Assembly: GCF_028023875.1 (NCBI RefSeq)
Contig: NZ_JAQIPB010000002.1
Location: forward strand, 496,001 to 560,000
Origin: Xenophilus arseniciresistens
Lineage (GTDB): Bacteria > Pseudomonadota > Gammaproteobacteria > Burkholderiales > Burkholderiaceae_C
Direction of reading: 5' to 3'
DNA: 64,000 bases
Part shown: one piece after another, positions 50,814 through 60,580 of the stretch
How the letters are laid out: each line of letters opens with the position of its first letter
Position numbering within the stretch: position 1 is the stretch's first letter
The notes under the pieces: model-generated
Seen by the model: the letters and a program-made list of their open reading frames with translations, nothing else
What the model was told of the DNA's origin: nothing
The model's database searches: none
Made by a program: the position numbers and the translations under genes

Positions 50814-53687
50814 TTACTTGGTCAGCACGAAGCCCTTGAGCTTGGCAAAGGCCGCGTCGACCAGCGCCTTCTGCTGCTCCTGGTGCAGGTGGGAGTACCC
50901 CACGGCCGGCGAGGCCGAAGCGGCGCGGCCGGAGTAACCCAGCTTCTGGCCTTCCTGCATGTTCTCGTGGATTTGGTGCTGCACGAAGAACCAGGCGCCC
51001 TGGTTCTGCGGCTCGTCCTGGCACCACACCACGTCCACCAGGTTCGGGTACTTCTTGAGCTCGGCGGAGAAGGCCTTGTGCGGGAAGGGGTAGAGCTGCT
51101 CGACGCGGATGATCGCCACGTCGTCGGCGCCCTTCTCCTCGCGCTTCTTGGCCAGGTCGTAGTAGACCTTGCCCGAGCAGGCGATCAGGCGCTTGACCTT
51201 GTCTGCCTTGAGTTCCTTTGCGTCCGGGATGACGGTCTGGAAGCCACCCTTCGTGAACTCGGCGAGCGGCGAAGTCGCGTCCTTGTTCCGCAGCAGCGAC
51301 TTGGGCGTCATGATGATCAGCGGCTTGCGCAGGTTGCGCACCTGCTGGCGACGCAGCACGTGGAAGATCTGGCTGGCCGTGGTGGGCTGCACGATCTGCA
51401 TGTTGGCGTCGGCCGCCAGCTGCATGAAGCGCTCCAGGCGCGCCGAGCTGTGCTCCGGACCCTGGCCTTCGTAGCCGTGCGGCAGCATCATCGTGATGCC
51501 GTTGACGCGGCCCCACTTCACTTCGCCCGAAGCGATGAACTGGTCGATCACGACCTGTGCGCCGTTCACGAAGTCGCCGAACTGGGCTTCCCAGATCACC
51601 AGCGTGTTCGGGTCGTTGGACGCGTAGCCGTATTCGTAGGCCAGCACGGCTTCTTCGGACAGGATCGAGTCGATCACGACGAAGGGGGCCTGCGTGTCGG
51701 CGATGTTCTGCAGCGGCACGTAGGTGCCTTCGTCGAACTTCTCGCGGTTCTGGTCATGCAGCACGGCATGGCGGTGGGTGAAGGTGCCACGGCCGCAGTC
51801 TTCGCCCGACAGGCGCACCGGGTAGCCCGACGCCACCAGCGATGCGAAGGCCATGTGTTCACCCATGCCCCAATCGACGTTGACCTCGCCGCGGCCCATG
51901 GCGGCGCGGTCGTCCAGCACCTTCTTGACCAGCGGATGCACCGTGAAGCCCTCGGGCACGGTGGTGATCTTCTCGGCCAGGCGCTTCCACTCGGTCAGCG
52001 GGATGGCGGTGTCGGCAGCGTCGGTCCACTTCTTGTTCAGGAAGGGGCTCCAGTCGACCGCGTACTTGCTCTTGAAGTTGGTCAGCACCGGATCGATGGT
52101 GTTGCGACCTTCGTCGAAAGCGGCGCGCTGCGCCTTGACCATGTCGTCACCCAGCGTCTCGCCCAAGCCCTGGGCGGCCAGCTTGTCGGCGTACAGCTTG
52201 CGCGTGCCGGGGTGCTTGGAGATCTTCTTGTACATCAGCGGCTGGGTCAGGGCCGGCGTGTCCTGCTCGTTGTGGCCCAGCTTGCGGAAGCAGACGATGT
52301 CCACCACCACGTCCTTGTTGAACTCCTGGCGGTATTCCAGGGCCAGCTGCATGCACAGCACCACAGCCTCGGGATCGTCGCCGTTCACGTGCAGCACGGG
52401 CGCGTCGATCATCTTGACCACGTCGGTGCAATACAGCGTGGAGCGGCTGTCGCGCGGATCGCTGGTGGTGAAGCCGATCTGGTTGTTGATGACGATGTGC
52501 ACCGTGCCACCCGTGTAGTAGCCACGGGTTTCGGCCAGTGCCAGCGTTTCCATCACCACGCCCTGGCCGGCGAAGGCGGCGTCGCCGTGCACCAGCACGG
52601 GCAGCACCTGGTCGCCCTGCTTGTCGCCGCGGCGGTCCATGCGGGCACGCACGGAGCCTTCGACCACCGGGTTCACGATTTCCAGGTGCGAGGGGTTGAA
52701 AGCCAGCGTCAGGTGGACCGGACCACCGCGCGTGGACACGTCGGAGCTGAAGCCCTGGTGGTACTTCACGTCACCGCTGGGCAGGTCTTCCGGTGCGGTG
52801 TGGTCGAACTCGGCGAACAGGTCCTTGGGCATCTTGCCCAGGGTGTTGACCAGCACGTTCAGGCGGCCGCGGTGGGCCATGCCGATCACGATTTCCTGCA
52901 CGCCCTTCTCGCCGGCGCGCTGGATCAGTTCGTCCATGGCCACGATGAAGCTTTCGCCGCCTTCGAGCGAGAAGCGCTTCTGGCCGACGTACTTGGTGTG
53001 GAGGAAGCGCTCCAGGCCTTCAGCCGCCGTCAGGCGACCCAGCACATGCTTTTTCTGCTCGCCGTTGAGCTGCGGGTTGGTGCGCGCGCTCTCCAGCTTC
53101 TGTTGCCACCAGCGCTTTTGCGTCTGGTCGGTGATGTACATGTACTCGGCGCCGATGGTGCCGCAGTAGGTTTCGCGCAGCGCGTTGAGCAGGTCGCGCA
53201 GGGACATGGTGTCCTTGCCGAAGAAGGTGTTGCTCGTGTTGAACACCGTCTCCAGGTCTGCGTCGGCAAAGCCGTAGAACGAAGGCTCGAGTTCGGGGAT
53301 GGCCGGACGCTCGGTGCGCTTGAGCGGGTCCAGATCGGCCCAGCGTGCGCCGACGTTGCGGTAGGCGGCGATCAGCTGCTGAACGGCGGTGCGCTTGCGG
53401 CCCAGTTCCGAATCGGCGCCGCTGGCGACCACGACGCGGGTCTGGCCCTGCTTGGCGCGCTCGGCGAAAGCGTTGACGACGGGAAGGTGCGGAACGTCCT
53501 TGGTGTTGCTGCCATCGGTGGCCGGCACGTGCTGCAGGGCATCGAAGTAGGCGCGCCAGTTGTCAGGCACGCTGCCGGGGTTGGCAAGGTAGTTCTCGTA
53601 CATCTCCTCGACGTAGGGGGCGTTGCCGCCGAAGAGGTAGGTGTTGCCGAGATAGGCGCTGTAGATGGACGGCGACGAATCGCTCAT
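50814..53687 (-). CDS. odhA: 2-oxoglutarate dehydrogenase E1
   Basis: A 957-residue thiamine-diphosphate enzyme that decarboxylates 2-oxoglutarate in the TCA cycle. The short N-terminal segment [28 protein letters not shown] docks E2; [28 protein letters not shown] with the ThDP motif, and [22 protein letters not shown]-type C-terminal segments are present. GGAGG precedes the start by ten bases, itself preceded by a perfect small hairpin. First gene of the odh operon. Confidence 0.98.
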   Translation of the reverse strand: MSDSSPSIYSAYLGNTYLFGGNAPYVEEMYENYLANPGSVPDNWRAYFDALQHVPATDGSNTKDVPHLPVVNAFAERAKQGQTRVVVASGADSELGRKRTAVQQLIAAYRNVGARWADLDPLKRTERPAIPELEPSFYGFADADLETVFNTSNTFFGKDTMSLRDLLNALRETYCGTIGAEYMYITDQTQKRWWQQKLESARTNPQLNGEQKKHVLGRLTAAEGLERFLHTKYVGQKRFSLEGGESFIVAMDELIQRAGEKGVQEIVIGMAHRGRLNVLVNTLGKMPKDLFAEFDHTAPEDLPSGDVKYHQGFSSDVSTRGGPVHLTLAFNPSHLEIVNPVVEGSVRARMDRRGDKQGDQVLPVLVHGDAAFAGQGVVMETLALAETRGYYTGGTVHIVINNQIGFTTSDPRDSRSTLYCTDVVKMIDAPVLHVNGDDPEAVVLCMQLALEYRQEFNKDVVVDIVCFRKLGHNEQDTPALTQPLMYKKISKHPGTRKLYADKLAAQGLGETLGDDMVKAQRAAFDEGRNTIDPVLTNFKSKYAVDWSPFLNKKWTDAADTAIPLTEWKRLAEKITTVPEGFTVHPLVKKVLDDRAAMGRGEVNVDWGMGEHMAFASLVASGYPVRLSGEDCGRGTFTHRHAVLHDQNREKFDEGTYVPLQNIADTQAPFVVIDSILSEEAVLAYEYGYASNDPNTLVIWEAQFGDFVNGAQVVIDQFIASGEVKWGRVNGITMMLPHGYEGQGPEHSSARLERFMQLAADANMQIVQPTTASQIFHVLRRQQVRNLRKPLIIMTPKSLLRNKDATSPLAEFTKGGFQTVIPDAKELKADKVKRLIACSGKVYYDLAKKREEKGADDVAIIRVEQLYPFPHKAFSAELKKYPNLVDVVWCQDEPQNQGAWFFVQHQIHENMQEGQKLGYSGRAASASPAVGYSHLHQEQQKALVDAAFAKLKGFVLTK

Positions 53688-53702
53688 ATTCCGCTGACCT
53701 CC

Positions 53703-53719
53703 GCTTTCCTTTGGAAAGC
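53703..53719 (-). promoter_or_regulatory. Hairpin directly upstream of the odhA ribosome-binding site
   Basis: GCTTTCC-TTT-GGAAAGC, perfect seven-base arms, ends one base before the GGAGG of odhA on the minus strand. It could affect ribosome access or 5'-end stability. A second inverted repeat, CGTCAA (53815-53820) with TTGACG (53832-53837), lies farther upstream and might be an operator. Both roles are inferred. Confidence 0.4.
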
Positions 53720-53976
53720 ATTAGCTGGTTTGGATAACCTTCCGCGACACGGCTGAACCGGTTGGCGGATGCGACTGTGGCTGGGAAGGGCCTGAGTACC
53801 TTCGCATTGTGCCACGTCAATTCGATGACGGTTGACGCATCCAGTGGCCGGCCCGAAGGACTGGCCTGCAGGAGGTGGCGAGGAGAGGCCATTATTCGCA
53901 TGCACCGCGGCGCTGCAATCCCGGTCATGCCCTCAGAGGTCTCGAGCTGTTTCAGCGCAGCGGCGTTCTCGTCGGC

Positions 53977-55890
53977 TCAGCGGCCCACCCGCGCTCGGAT
54001 CTGCTGCAGCGAGGCGGGATCGTCCAGCGTGCTCAGATCGCCGGGGTCGCGCTGCTCGCACACGGCCTGGATCGCACGGCGCAGCAGCTTGCCGCTGCGC
54101 GTCTTGGGCAGAGCCGTCACCACGTGCACGCGCGCCGGACGCGCCAGCGCACCGAGTTGCCCGGCCACGGCGGCCATGATCTCGCCCTCCAGCAGGCGGG
54201 CCGCCTGCTCGTCGCTGGCAGCCAGGCCGCTGCGCGGCACCACGAAGGCCACCGCCACCTGGCCCTTGAGCGCGTCGGCCACGCCCACCACCGCCACCTC
54301 GGCCACGTTCGCATGGCCAGCCACGCATTCCTCGATCTCGCGCGTGCCCAGCCGATGGCCCGCCACGTTGATTACGTCGTCGGTACGCCCCAGGATGTAG
54401 TAGTAGCCGTCGGCGTCGCGAATGCCCCAGTCGAAGGTCGAATACACGAGCTTTCCGGGAATGCTCTTCCAGTAGGTGTTGACGAAGCGTTCGTCGTCGC
54501 CCCACACGGTCTGCATGAAGCCCGGCGGTGTAGGCCCCTCGATCACCACCACGCCTTTCTCGTTCGGCGCAGCGAGTTCCTCGCCCGTGCTCTCGTGGAC
54601 GATCTTGACCTGGTAGCCGTACATGGGCACGCCGGGGCTGCCCAGCCGCGGGGCCTGCGCAGCATCCACGCCGCGCGCCAGCGTGAGGATGGGCCAGCCC
54701 GACTCGGTCTGCCAGTAGTTGTCGATCACGGGCACGCCCAGGCCCTCGCCGATCCAGCGCGCGGTGGGCTCGTCCAGCGGCTCGCCGGCCAGGAACAGCG
54801 CCCGCAGGCTGGACAGGTCGTGCTTCCTGAGCAGCGCTGCATCCTGCTTCTTGAGCACGCGCACGGCCGTCGGTGCGCTGAACATCACCGTCACGCGGTA
54901 CTTGTGCACCAGCTGCCACCAGATGGCGCCGTCGGGCTGGCCGTCCATCCCCTGCGTGGGCAGACCTTCGTAGGCGATGGTGGCCATGCCTGCGATCAGC
55001 GGGCCGTAGACGATGTAGCTGTGCCCCACCACCCAGCCGATGTCGCTGGTCGAAAAGTAGGTCTCGCCGGCACGACCATCAAAGATGTGCTTCATGCTGG
55101 CGGCCAGCGCCACCGCGTAGCCGCCCACGTCGCGCTGCACACCCTTGGGCCTGCCCGTGGTGCCGCTGGTGTAGATGATGTAGCTGGTGTCGGTGGCCTC
55201 CAGCCAGACGCAGGGCACCCGGGCATCGGCATGCCGGACCATCAGCTCGGCCCAGCGGTGGTCTCGCCTGGCCTGGCAGACCAGCGGCGCCAGGCCGCGC
55301 TCCACCCACAGCACGGCCGAGGGCTTGTGCGCAGACAGCCGGATGGCCTCATCGAGCAGGGGCTGATAGGCGATCACCTTGCCGCCGCGCGAACCCGCAT
55401 CGGCACTGACCACCACCTTGGGCTGCGCGTCTTCGATGCGCGATGCCAGCGCACCGCTGGCGAAGCCGCCGAAGACCACGCAGTGGATCGCGCCAATGCG
55501 CGCGCAGGCCAGCATCGCGATGATGGCCTCGCCGATCATCGGCATGTAGATCAGCACACGGTCGCCGCGGCCCACACCCAGGGCCATGAGGCTGGCCGCC
55601 GCGGCCTGCACCTGGGCATGCAGCTGCGCAAAGCTCCACACCCGCTCGCTGCCCGTCTCGGTCGAAACGGCGATCAGCGCCGCCTGGTCTGCCCGCGCCG
55701 CCAGGTGGCGGTCCACAGCGTTGTGGCACAGGTTGGTCTGCCCGCCCACGAACCAGCGCGCAAAGGGCGGCTGGCAGGCATCCAGGATCTGCTCGGGCGG
55801 CTTGTGCCAGTCAATCAGATCGGCCTGCTCGGCCCAGAAGGCCTCGGGCGCGTCAATGGAACGGCGATGGAAATCCGCGTAGCTGGCCAT
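53977..55890 (-). CDS. prpE: Propionyl-CoA synthetase PrpE
   Basis: A 637-residue acetyl-CoA-synthetase-family enzyme that makes propionyl-CoA from propionate. It matches PrpE closely: NPPFARWF-like PPFARWFVGGQTNLCHNAVDR, YTSGTTGRPKGVQRDVGGYAVALAASM, GWVVGHSYIVYGPLIAG, DNYWQTESGWP and the acetylation-regulated Lys601 in KTRSGKLLRR. Other prp genes are not in the window, so acetate or propionate salvage in general is possible. GGAGACAC precedes the start. Confidence 0.94.
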   Translation of the reverse strand: MASYADFHRRSIDAPEAFWAEQADLIDWHKPPEQILDACQPPFARWFVGGQTNLCHNAVDRHLAARADQAALIAVSTETGSERVWSFAQLHAQVQAAAASLMALGVGRGDRVLIYMPMIGEAIIAMLACARIGAIHCVVFGGFASGALASRIEDAQPKVVVSADAGSRGGKVIAYQPLLDEAIRLSAHKPSAVLWVERGLAPLVCQARRDHRWAELMVRHADARVPCVWLEATDTSYIIYTSGTTGRPKGVQRDVGGYAVALAASMKHIFDGRAGETYFSTSDIGWVVGHSYIVYGPLIAGMATIAYEGLPTQGMDGQPDGAIWWQLVHKYRVTVMFSAPTAVRVLKKQDAALLRKHDLSSLRALFLAGEPLDEPTARWIGEGLGVPVIDNYWQTESGWPILTLARGVDAAQAPRLGSPGVPMYGYQVKIVHESTGEELAAPNEKGVVVIEGPTPPGFMQTVWGDDERFVNTYWKSIPGKLVYSTFDWGIRDADGYYYILGRTDDVINVAGHRLGTREIEECVAGHANVAEVAVVGVADALKGQVAVAFVVPRSGLAASDEQAARLLEGEIMAAVAGQLGALARPARVHVVTALPKTRSGKLLRRAIQAVCEQRDPGDLSTLDDPASLQQIRARVGR

Positions 55891-56072
55891 GTGTGTGTCT
55901 CCATGGGCGCTGTCACGGGCCGCCAGTCCTCAGCGTCCGTGCCACCGCGCCTTCGTTCTTGTGTGGCACCTCATTATGGAAGTCGCGCTTGCGGGAGTCT
56001 GACAGCCTCGCCAGCAGCCGTGCGCGGACGCCATGCACCGTGCGCACGCAGCGATGGCGCGGGCAGGCGCAT

Positions 56073-56672
56073 TCAGCGGATCAGCGCCTGCCAGTCCCGG
56101 AATGCCTCATGCTCTGCGCTGCGCAGCCACTCGAAGCCGACCATCTCGGTGGTCACCAGTTCGGCGCCCGCGCCGGCCAGCCGGTCGAAAGCGGCATCAC
56201 GGCTGCGCTCGGTGCGAGAACTGCAGGCATCGGTCACCACCCAGACCTCGAACTCGTCCTCCAGCAGGTCCAGCGCCGTCTGCAGCAGGCACACATGGGC
56301 CTCGCAGCCTGCAATGACGATGCTGGCGCGCTCCTCTTGCGCCTGCGGCTTCTGCAGGTGCTTGGGCAGGCTGCGGGCATTGCCGCGCACCGGCGGCGCA
56401 GGCGGACGCAGCCATTCACCCAGGCCCTCTTCCACGGCGCTGAAATGCATCTTGGGCAAGGTGCGTTGGCACAGCGCGCGCAGTGCGGGCGCGTTCTCGC
56501 CCAGCTTGGAAGGGTTCTGCTCCGTGCCGAAGGTGGGTACGCCTACCAGCGCAGCCATCTTGGCCAGCCGCACGGCGTTCTGCAGCACCTGCTCGCCCTC
56601 GAAGATGGCCGGCATGAGGCGGGCCTGGTAGTCAACCAGCACCAGCTGGGATTGGGAAGCGTCTAGAAGCAT
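56073..56672 (-). CDS. Isochorismatase-like cysteine hydrolase
   Basis: A 199-residue hydrolase of the isochorismatase/nicotinamidase superfamily. The catalytic triad fits Asp14 (LVLVDYQ), Lys74 (LPKMHFS) and Cys128 (AGCEAHVCLLQT). It resembles the YcaC-like branch; the substrate is unknown. It stands upstream of prpE with 182 bp between and probably forms its own unit. Confidence 0.9.
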   Translation of the reverse strand: MLLDASQSQLVLVDYQARLMPAIFEGEQVLQNAVRLAKMAALVGVPTFGTEQNPSKLGENAPALRALCQRTLPKMHFSAVEEGLGEWLRPPAPPVRGNARSLPKHLQKPQAQEERASIVIAGCEAHVCLLQTALDLLEDEFEVWVVTDACSSRTERSRDAAFDRLAGAGAELVTTEMVGFEWLRSAEHEAFRDWQALIR

Positions 56673-56771
56673 GAAGGGTCATCCGGGTCAGAACGTCCAC
56701 GCGAAGGCGCGGCGCCTCGGAACGTGTTCACGCTCCGAACACCCGATGATCTCAGAAGCCGACCCTCGCGC

Positions 56772-57908
56772 TCAGCGGGGCTGGAGCCGGATCAGTTGCC
56801 CGTTCTGCGCATCCGTCAGCACGTAGAGCAGCCCGTCGGGGCCCTGGCGCACGTCGCGGATTCGCGCGCGCCCTTCTTCCAGCAAGCGGTGCTCGGCCAC
56901 CACCTTGCCGCCCTGCAGCTCCATGCGATTGAGATAGCCGAACTTGAGCGAACCGACAAAAAGGTTGCCCTTCCAGCCCGCGCCATAGCGGTCGCTGGTC
57001 AGGAAGGCCATGCCCGAGGGGGCGATTGACGGGTCCCAGTACTTCAGCGGCTGCTCCATGCCGGCCTTGGCCGTGCCTTCGCCGATCCGGGTGCCGCTGT
57101 AGTTGCGGCCGTAGGAGATCACGGGCCAGCCGTGGTTGCGCCCGGCCTCGGGCACGTTGATCTCGTCGCCGCCCTGCGCGCCATGCTCGTGCATCCAGAG
57201 CCGGCCGTCCGGGCCCAGCGTGGCCCCCTGGCCGTTGCGATGGCCGTAGCTCCAGATCTCCGGCAGCGCGCCGGCACGATTCACGAAGGGGTTGTCGGCA
57301 GGCACGCTGCCGTCCTTGGCCACGCGCACCACCTTGCCGATGTGGCTGTCCAGCTTCTGCGCCTCTTCGCGGCGGCTGTTGCGGTCGCCCAGCGTCATGA
57401 ACAAGGTGCCGTCGCCGGCCTCCACGATGCGGCAGCCGAAGTGATGCCGGCTGTCGACCTTGGGCTTCTGGCTGAAGATGACCTTCAGCCCTTCCAGGCG
57501 GCTGCGGTCCGCGGACAAGATGGCCCGTGCCAGCGCGGTGCTGTTGGTGCCACCCTCACCCGGCTCGGCAAAGCAGAAATAGAGGGTGCGGTTGCGCGCG
57601 AACTGGGAGTCGGTGATCACATCCAGCAGCCCGCCCTGCCCGCCCGCAGCCACCGGCGGCACGCCCTGCAGCGGCTGGCCCAACTCGCCAGTGGCGGCCA
57701 CCACGCGCATGCGGCCGGCTTTCTCGGTTACCAGAAAGCGGCCGTCGGGCAGAAAAGCCACCGCCCAGGGATTCTCCAGACCGGAGGCCACCACCTGCGC
57801 GACAGCCTGGGCCTGCGCGCCGCCTGCGGCCGAGCCCAGCATGAAACCCACCATCCAGGCCAGACCGGCACGCCCTGGGCGCGACTTTTGCTTGGTTTGC
57901 AATGCCAT
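56772..57908 (-). CDS. Exported PQQ-dependent sugar dehydrogenase-like beta-propeller
   Basis: A 378-residue protein with a Sec signal peptide (GLAWMVGFMLGSAAGGAQAQ). It belongs to the glucose/sorbosone dehydrogenase (Asd/YliI) family: GLENPWAVAFLPDGRFLVTEKAGRM at the start, SRHHFGCRIV, LGDRNSR, SYGHRNGQGATLGPDGRLWMHEHGAQGGDEIN, and a final IRDVRQGPDGLLYVLTD. PQQ binding is expected from the His/Arg set. It oxidises aldoses in the periplasm; the exact substrate is not readable. Confidence 0.92.
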   Translation of the reverse strand: MALQTKQKSRPGRAGLAWMVGFMLGSAAGGAQAQAVAQVVASGLENPWAVAFLPDGRFLVTEKAGRMRVVAATGELGQPLQGVPPVAAGGQGGLLDVITDSQFARNRTLYFCFAEPGEGGTNSTALARAILSADRSRLEGLKVIFSQKPKVDSRHHFGCRIVEAGDGTLFMTLGDRNSRREEAQKLDSHIGKVVRVAKDGSVPADNPFVNRAGALPEIWSYGHRNGQGATLGPDGRLWMHEHGAQGGDEINVPEAGRNHGWPVISYGRNYSGTRIGEGTAKAGMEQPLKYWDPSIAPSGMAFLTSDRYGAGWKGNLFVGSLKFGYLNRMELQGGKVVAEHRLLEEGRARIRDVRQGPDGLLYVLTDAQNGQLIRLQPR

Positions 57909-58067
57909 GCGGCACTGTCATCGACTCGCCACCTGGCATGCAAGCATGTCCCTCTATGACTTCGGGCAATGACACGGGCCTGTCTTAGAACCTCTGTTTG
58001 CAGACGATGTGAAACAAAAGTGAATAATTTCAATCGCTTAGCACCGGTCTTGAGACTGGCTTTTCGA

Positions 58068-58096
58068 TTGACACATTTGGTTGTGCTGAATATCCT
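58068..58096 (+). promoter_or_regulatory. Sigma70-type promoter for the NlpC/P60 gene
   Basis: A perfect -35 TTGACA (58068-58073) is followed after exactly 17 bases by TATCCT (58091-58096), matching four of six -10 bases. Transcription would start about 58102-58104, at the ATG of 58105. No ribosome-binding sequence lies between the -10 and the ATG. Confidence 0.65.
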
Positions 58097-58104
58097 ACGC
58101 CCCC

Positions 58105-58647
58105 ATGCGTCAAACTGCCCTCGCCGTCCTGGTCCTCATGTTTGCTAGCGCCGCGTATGCGGCACCCCATCAGGAGCGGGGCCCGGCAGATTCCGCGTCT
58201 GCCGAACGCGGCGGGCTGATGGACCGCATCGAGCACGCCAGCCATGCCGTGGTGGACCGCACTTCCGACCTCGTCATCAGCACCATGGGCTTCCTGGGTG
58301 TGCCCTACAAGCGTGGCGGCAACAGCGTCGAAACCGGTTTTGACTGCAGCGGCTTCGTGCGGGCCATGTATGACAAATCCATGGGCCTGCTGCTGCCGCG
58401 CCGCGCCGAAGAGCAGGCTGCGGCCACGCAGAAGATCGATCGCAGCGAACTCAAGCCCGGCGATCTGGTGTTCTTCAACACCATGCGCCGCGCCTTCAGC
58501 CATGTGGGCATCTACGTGGGCGATGGCAAGTTCATCCATTCGCCGCGCTCCGGCGCCGAAGTGCGGGTGGAAAACATGAACGTCAGCTACTGGCAAAAGC
58601 GCTTCAACGGCGCCCGCCGCGTGGCCGAGGCGCCGGCCGGCGAGTAA
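58105..58647 (+). CDS. Exported NlpC/P60 peptidoglycan endopeptidase
   Basis: A 180-residue cell-wall hydrolase. A Sec signal peptide (AVLVLMFASAAYA) leads to an NlpC/P60 domain with the triad Cys81 (FDCSGFV), His133 (SHVGIYV) and His145 (FIHSPRSG); GVPYKRGG is the usual preceding strand. It cuts D-Glu-mDAP bonds in peptidoglycan. No SH3 or LysM domain is present. A strong promoter places the transcript start almost at the ATG, so the mRNA may be leaderless. Confidence 0.94.
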   Translation: MRQTALAVLVLMFASAAYAAPHQERGPADSASAERGGLMDRIEHASHAVVDRTSDLVISTMGFLGVPYKRGGNSVETGFDCSGFVRAMYDKSMGLLLPRRAEEQAAATQKIDRSELKPGDLVFFNTMRRAFSHVGIYVGDGKFIHSPRSGAEVRVENMNVSYWQKRFNGARRVAEAPAGE

Positions 58648-58694
58648 CCGGCACGCCGTCTCGTCTGAATCGCCCCCTGCTGGGCACTGCAAAA

Positions 58695-58721
58695 AAGAAA
58701 CCCGCCGTTGGCGGGTTTCTT
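58695..58721. terminator. Bidirectional terminator between NlpC/P60 and lpdA
   Basis: AAGAAACCCGCC-GTT-GGCGGGTTTCTT is a perfect twelve-base stem with A-run before and TTTTC after. It separates two convergent genes, 48 bp after one stop and 5 bp after the other, and suits both directions. Confidence 0.9.
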
Positions 58722-58726
58722 GTTTT

Positions 58727-60568
58727 CTACTTGCGCTGCGGCGGCAGGTCGGTGCAGGTGCCGTGGGCCACTTCAGCCGCCATGCCGATGCTTTCGCCCA
58801 GCGTGGGGTGCGGGTGGATGGTCTTGCCGATGTCGATCTCGTCGGCACCCATTTCAATGGCCAGTGCGATCTCGCCAATCATGTCGCCCGCATGCGCGCC
58901 GACAATGCCGCCACCCAGGATGCGATGCGTTTGCGCGTCGAACAGCAGCTTGGTGAAGCCTTCGTCGCGTGTGTTGGCGATGGCGCGGCCCGAGGCAGTC
59001 CAGGGGAAATGGCCCTTCTTGACCTTGATGCCCTCGGCCTTGGCTTGGTCCTCCGTCAGGCCCACCCAGGCCACTTCGGGGTCGGTGTAGGCCACGCTCG
59101 GGATCACGCGCGCGTTGAAGGCGGCTGCGGCCAGCTCCTTGTTGCCCTGCTGCTCGCCGGCAATGACTTCTGCCGCCACATGGGCCTCGTGCACCGCCTT
59201 GTGGGCGAGCATGGGCTGGCCGACGATGTCGCCGATGGCAAAGATGTTGGGCACGTTGGTGCGCATCTGGATGTCGACCGGGATGAAGCCGCGGTCGCTG
59301 ACCGTGACGCCTGCCTTCTCGGCGCCGATCTTCTTGCCATTGGGGCTGCGGCCCACGGCCTGCAGCACCAGGTCGTAAACCTGCGCTTCCTTGGGCGCGT
59401 TGGCGCCTTCGAACATGACCTTGATGCCGTCCTTGGTCGCTTCCGCGCCCACGGTCTTGGTTGAGGTCATGATGTTGTCGAAGCGCGGCGCGTTCATCTT
59501 CTGCCAGACCTTCACGAGGTCGCGGTCAGCGCCCTGCATCAGGCCATCGAGCATCTCCACCACATCCAGGCGCGCGCCCAGCGTGGAGTACACCGTGCCC
59601 ATTTCCAGGCCGATGATGCCGCCGCCCAGGATGAGCATGCGCTTGGGGTCCGAGCCCAGCTCGAGCGCGCCCGTGGAATCGACCACGCGCGGGTCGCCCT
59701 TGGGCATGAAGGGCAGGTGCACGGCCTGCGAGCCGGCCGCGATGATGGCGTTGCGGAACTTGATGACCTTCTTGCTGCCCGTGACTTCGGAGCCGCTGCC
59801 GGTGGTTTCATCCACCTCGAGGTGGTAGGCGTCCAGGAAGGTGCCCAGGCCGCGCACGGTGGTCACCTTGCGCATCTTGGCCATGGCCGTGAGGCCGCCC
59901 GTCAGCTTGCCCACCACCTTGTTCTTGTGCGCAAGCAGCTTGGCGCGATCCACCTTCGGAGCGCCGTAGTCCACGCCCAGATCGGCGAAGTGCTTGACCT
60001 CGTCCATCACGGCCGCAACGTGCAGCAGCGCCTTCGAAGGAATGCAGCCCACGTTCAGGCACACGCCGCCCAAGGTGGCGTAGCGCTCCACCAGCACGGT
60101 CTTCATGCCCAGGTCGGCCGATCGGAAGGCAGCCGAATAGCCGCCGGGGCCGGCGCCCAGCACCAGCGTGTCGCATTCAATATCGACCTTGCCGCTGTAG
60201 GTGCCTGCGGGAGCCGGTGCGCGCGCAGCGGCAACGGGTGCCGGCGCGGCCGCAGCGGGCGCAGGGGCCGGCGAGGACGCGGGCGCCGGTGCTGCCGGAG
60301 CAGGTGCGGGTGCGGGTGCAGCCGCTTCGCCGCTGGCCTCGACCACCACCACCACGGAGCCTTCGCTGACCTTGTCGCCCACCTTCACGGCCACCGACTT
60401 GACGACGCCGGCATGGCTGGAGGGGATCTCCATCGAGGCCTTGTCCGATTCGACCGTGATCAGCGACTGCTCGACCTTGATGGTGTCACCCACCTTGACC
60501 AGCACCTCGATCACCGCGACTTCGTCGAAGTCGCCAATGTCCGGAACCTTGATCTGTTGTTCGCTCAT
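58727..60568 (-). CDS. lpdA: Dihydrolipoamide dehydrogenase of pyruvate dehydrogenase, with lipoyl domain
   Basis: A 613-residue E3 with an extra N-terminal lipoyl domain (Lys43 in [10 protein letters not shown]), joined by a 40-residue Ala/Pro linker to the FAD enzyme ([15 protein letters not shown]; redox pair C170/C175 in [26 protein letters not shown]). This fused form is known in betaproteobacterial and Neisseria PDH operons. It lies 12 bp after aceF. It is distinct from the odh E3 at 47885. Confidence 0.96.
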   Translation of the reverse strand: MSEQQIKVPDIGDFDEVAVIEVLVKVGDTIKVEQSLITVESDKASMEIPSSHAGVVKSVAVKVGDKVSEGSVVVVVEASGEAAAPAPAPAPAAPAPASSPAPAPAAAAPAPVAAARAPAPAGTYSGKVDIECDTLVLGAGPGGYSAAFRSADLGMKTVLVERYATLGGVCLNVGCIPSKALLHVAAVMDEVKHFADLGVDYGAPKVDRAKLLAHKNKVVGKLTGGLTAMAKMRKVTTVRGLGTFLDAYHLEVDETTGSGSEVTGSKKVIKFRNAIIAAGSQAVHLPFMPKGDPRVVDSTGALELGSDPKRMLILGGGIIGLEMGTVYSTLGARLDVVEMLDGLMQGADRDLVKVWQKMNAPRFDNIMTSTKTVGAEATKDGIKVMFEGANAPKEAQVYDLVLQAVGRSPNGKKIGAEKAGVTVSDRGFIPVDIQMRTNVPNIFAIGDIVGQPMLAHKAVHEAHVAAEVIAGEQQGNKELAAAAFNARVIPSVAYTDPEVAWVGLTEDQAKAEGIKVKKGHFPWTASGRAIANTRDEGFTKLLFDAQTHRILGGGIVGAHAGDMIGEIALAIEMGADEIDIGKTIHPHPTLGESIGMAAEVAHGTCTDLPPQRK

Positions 60569-60580
60569 GCTGCTCTCTCC

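Noticed and set aside
50883-53756. A 957-codon plus-strand frame of the same length as odhA
   Set aside because: Exact mirror of odhA on the opposite strand; composition of a shadow frame.
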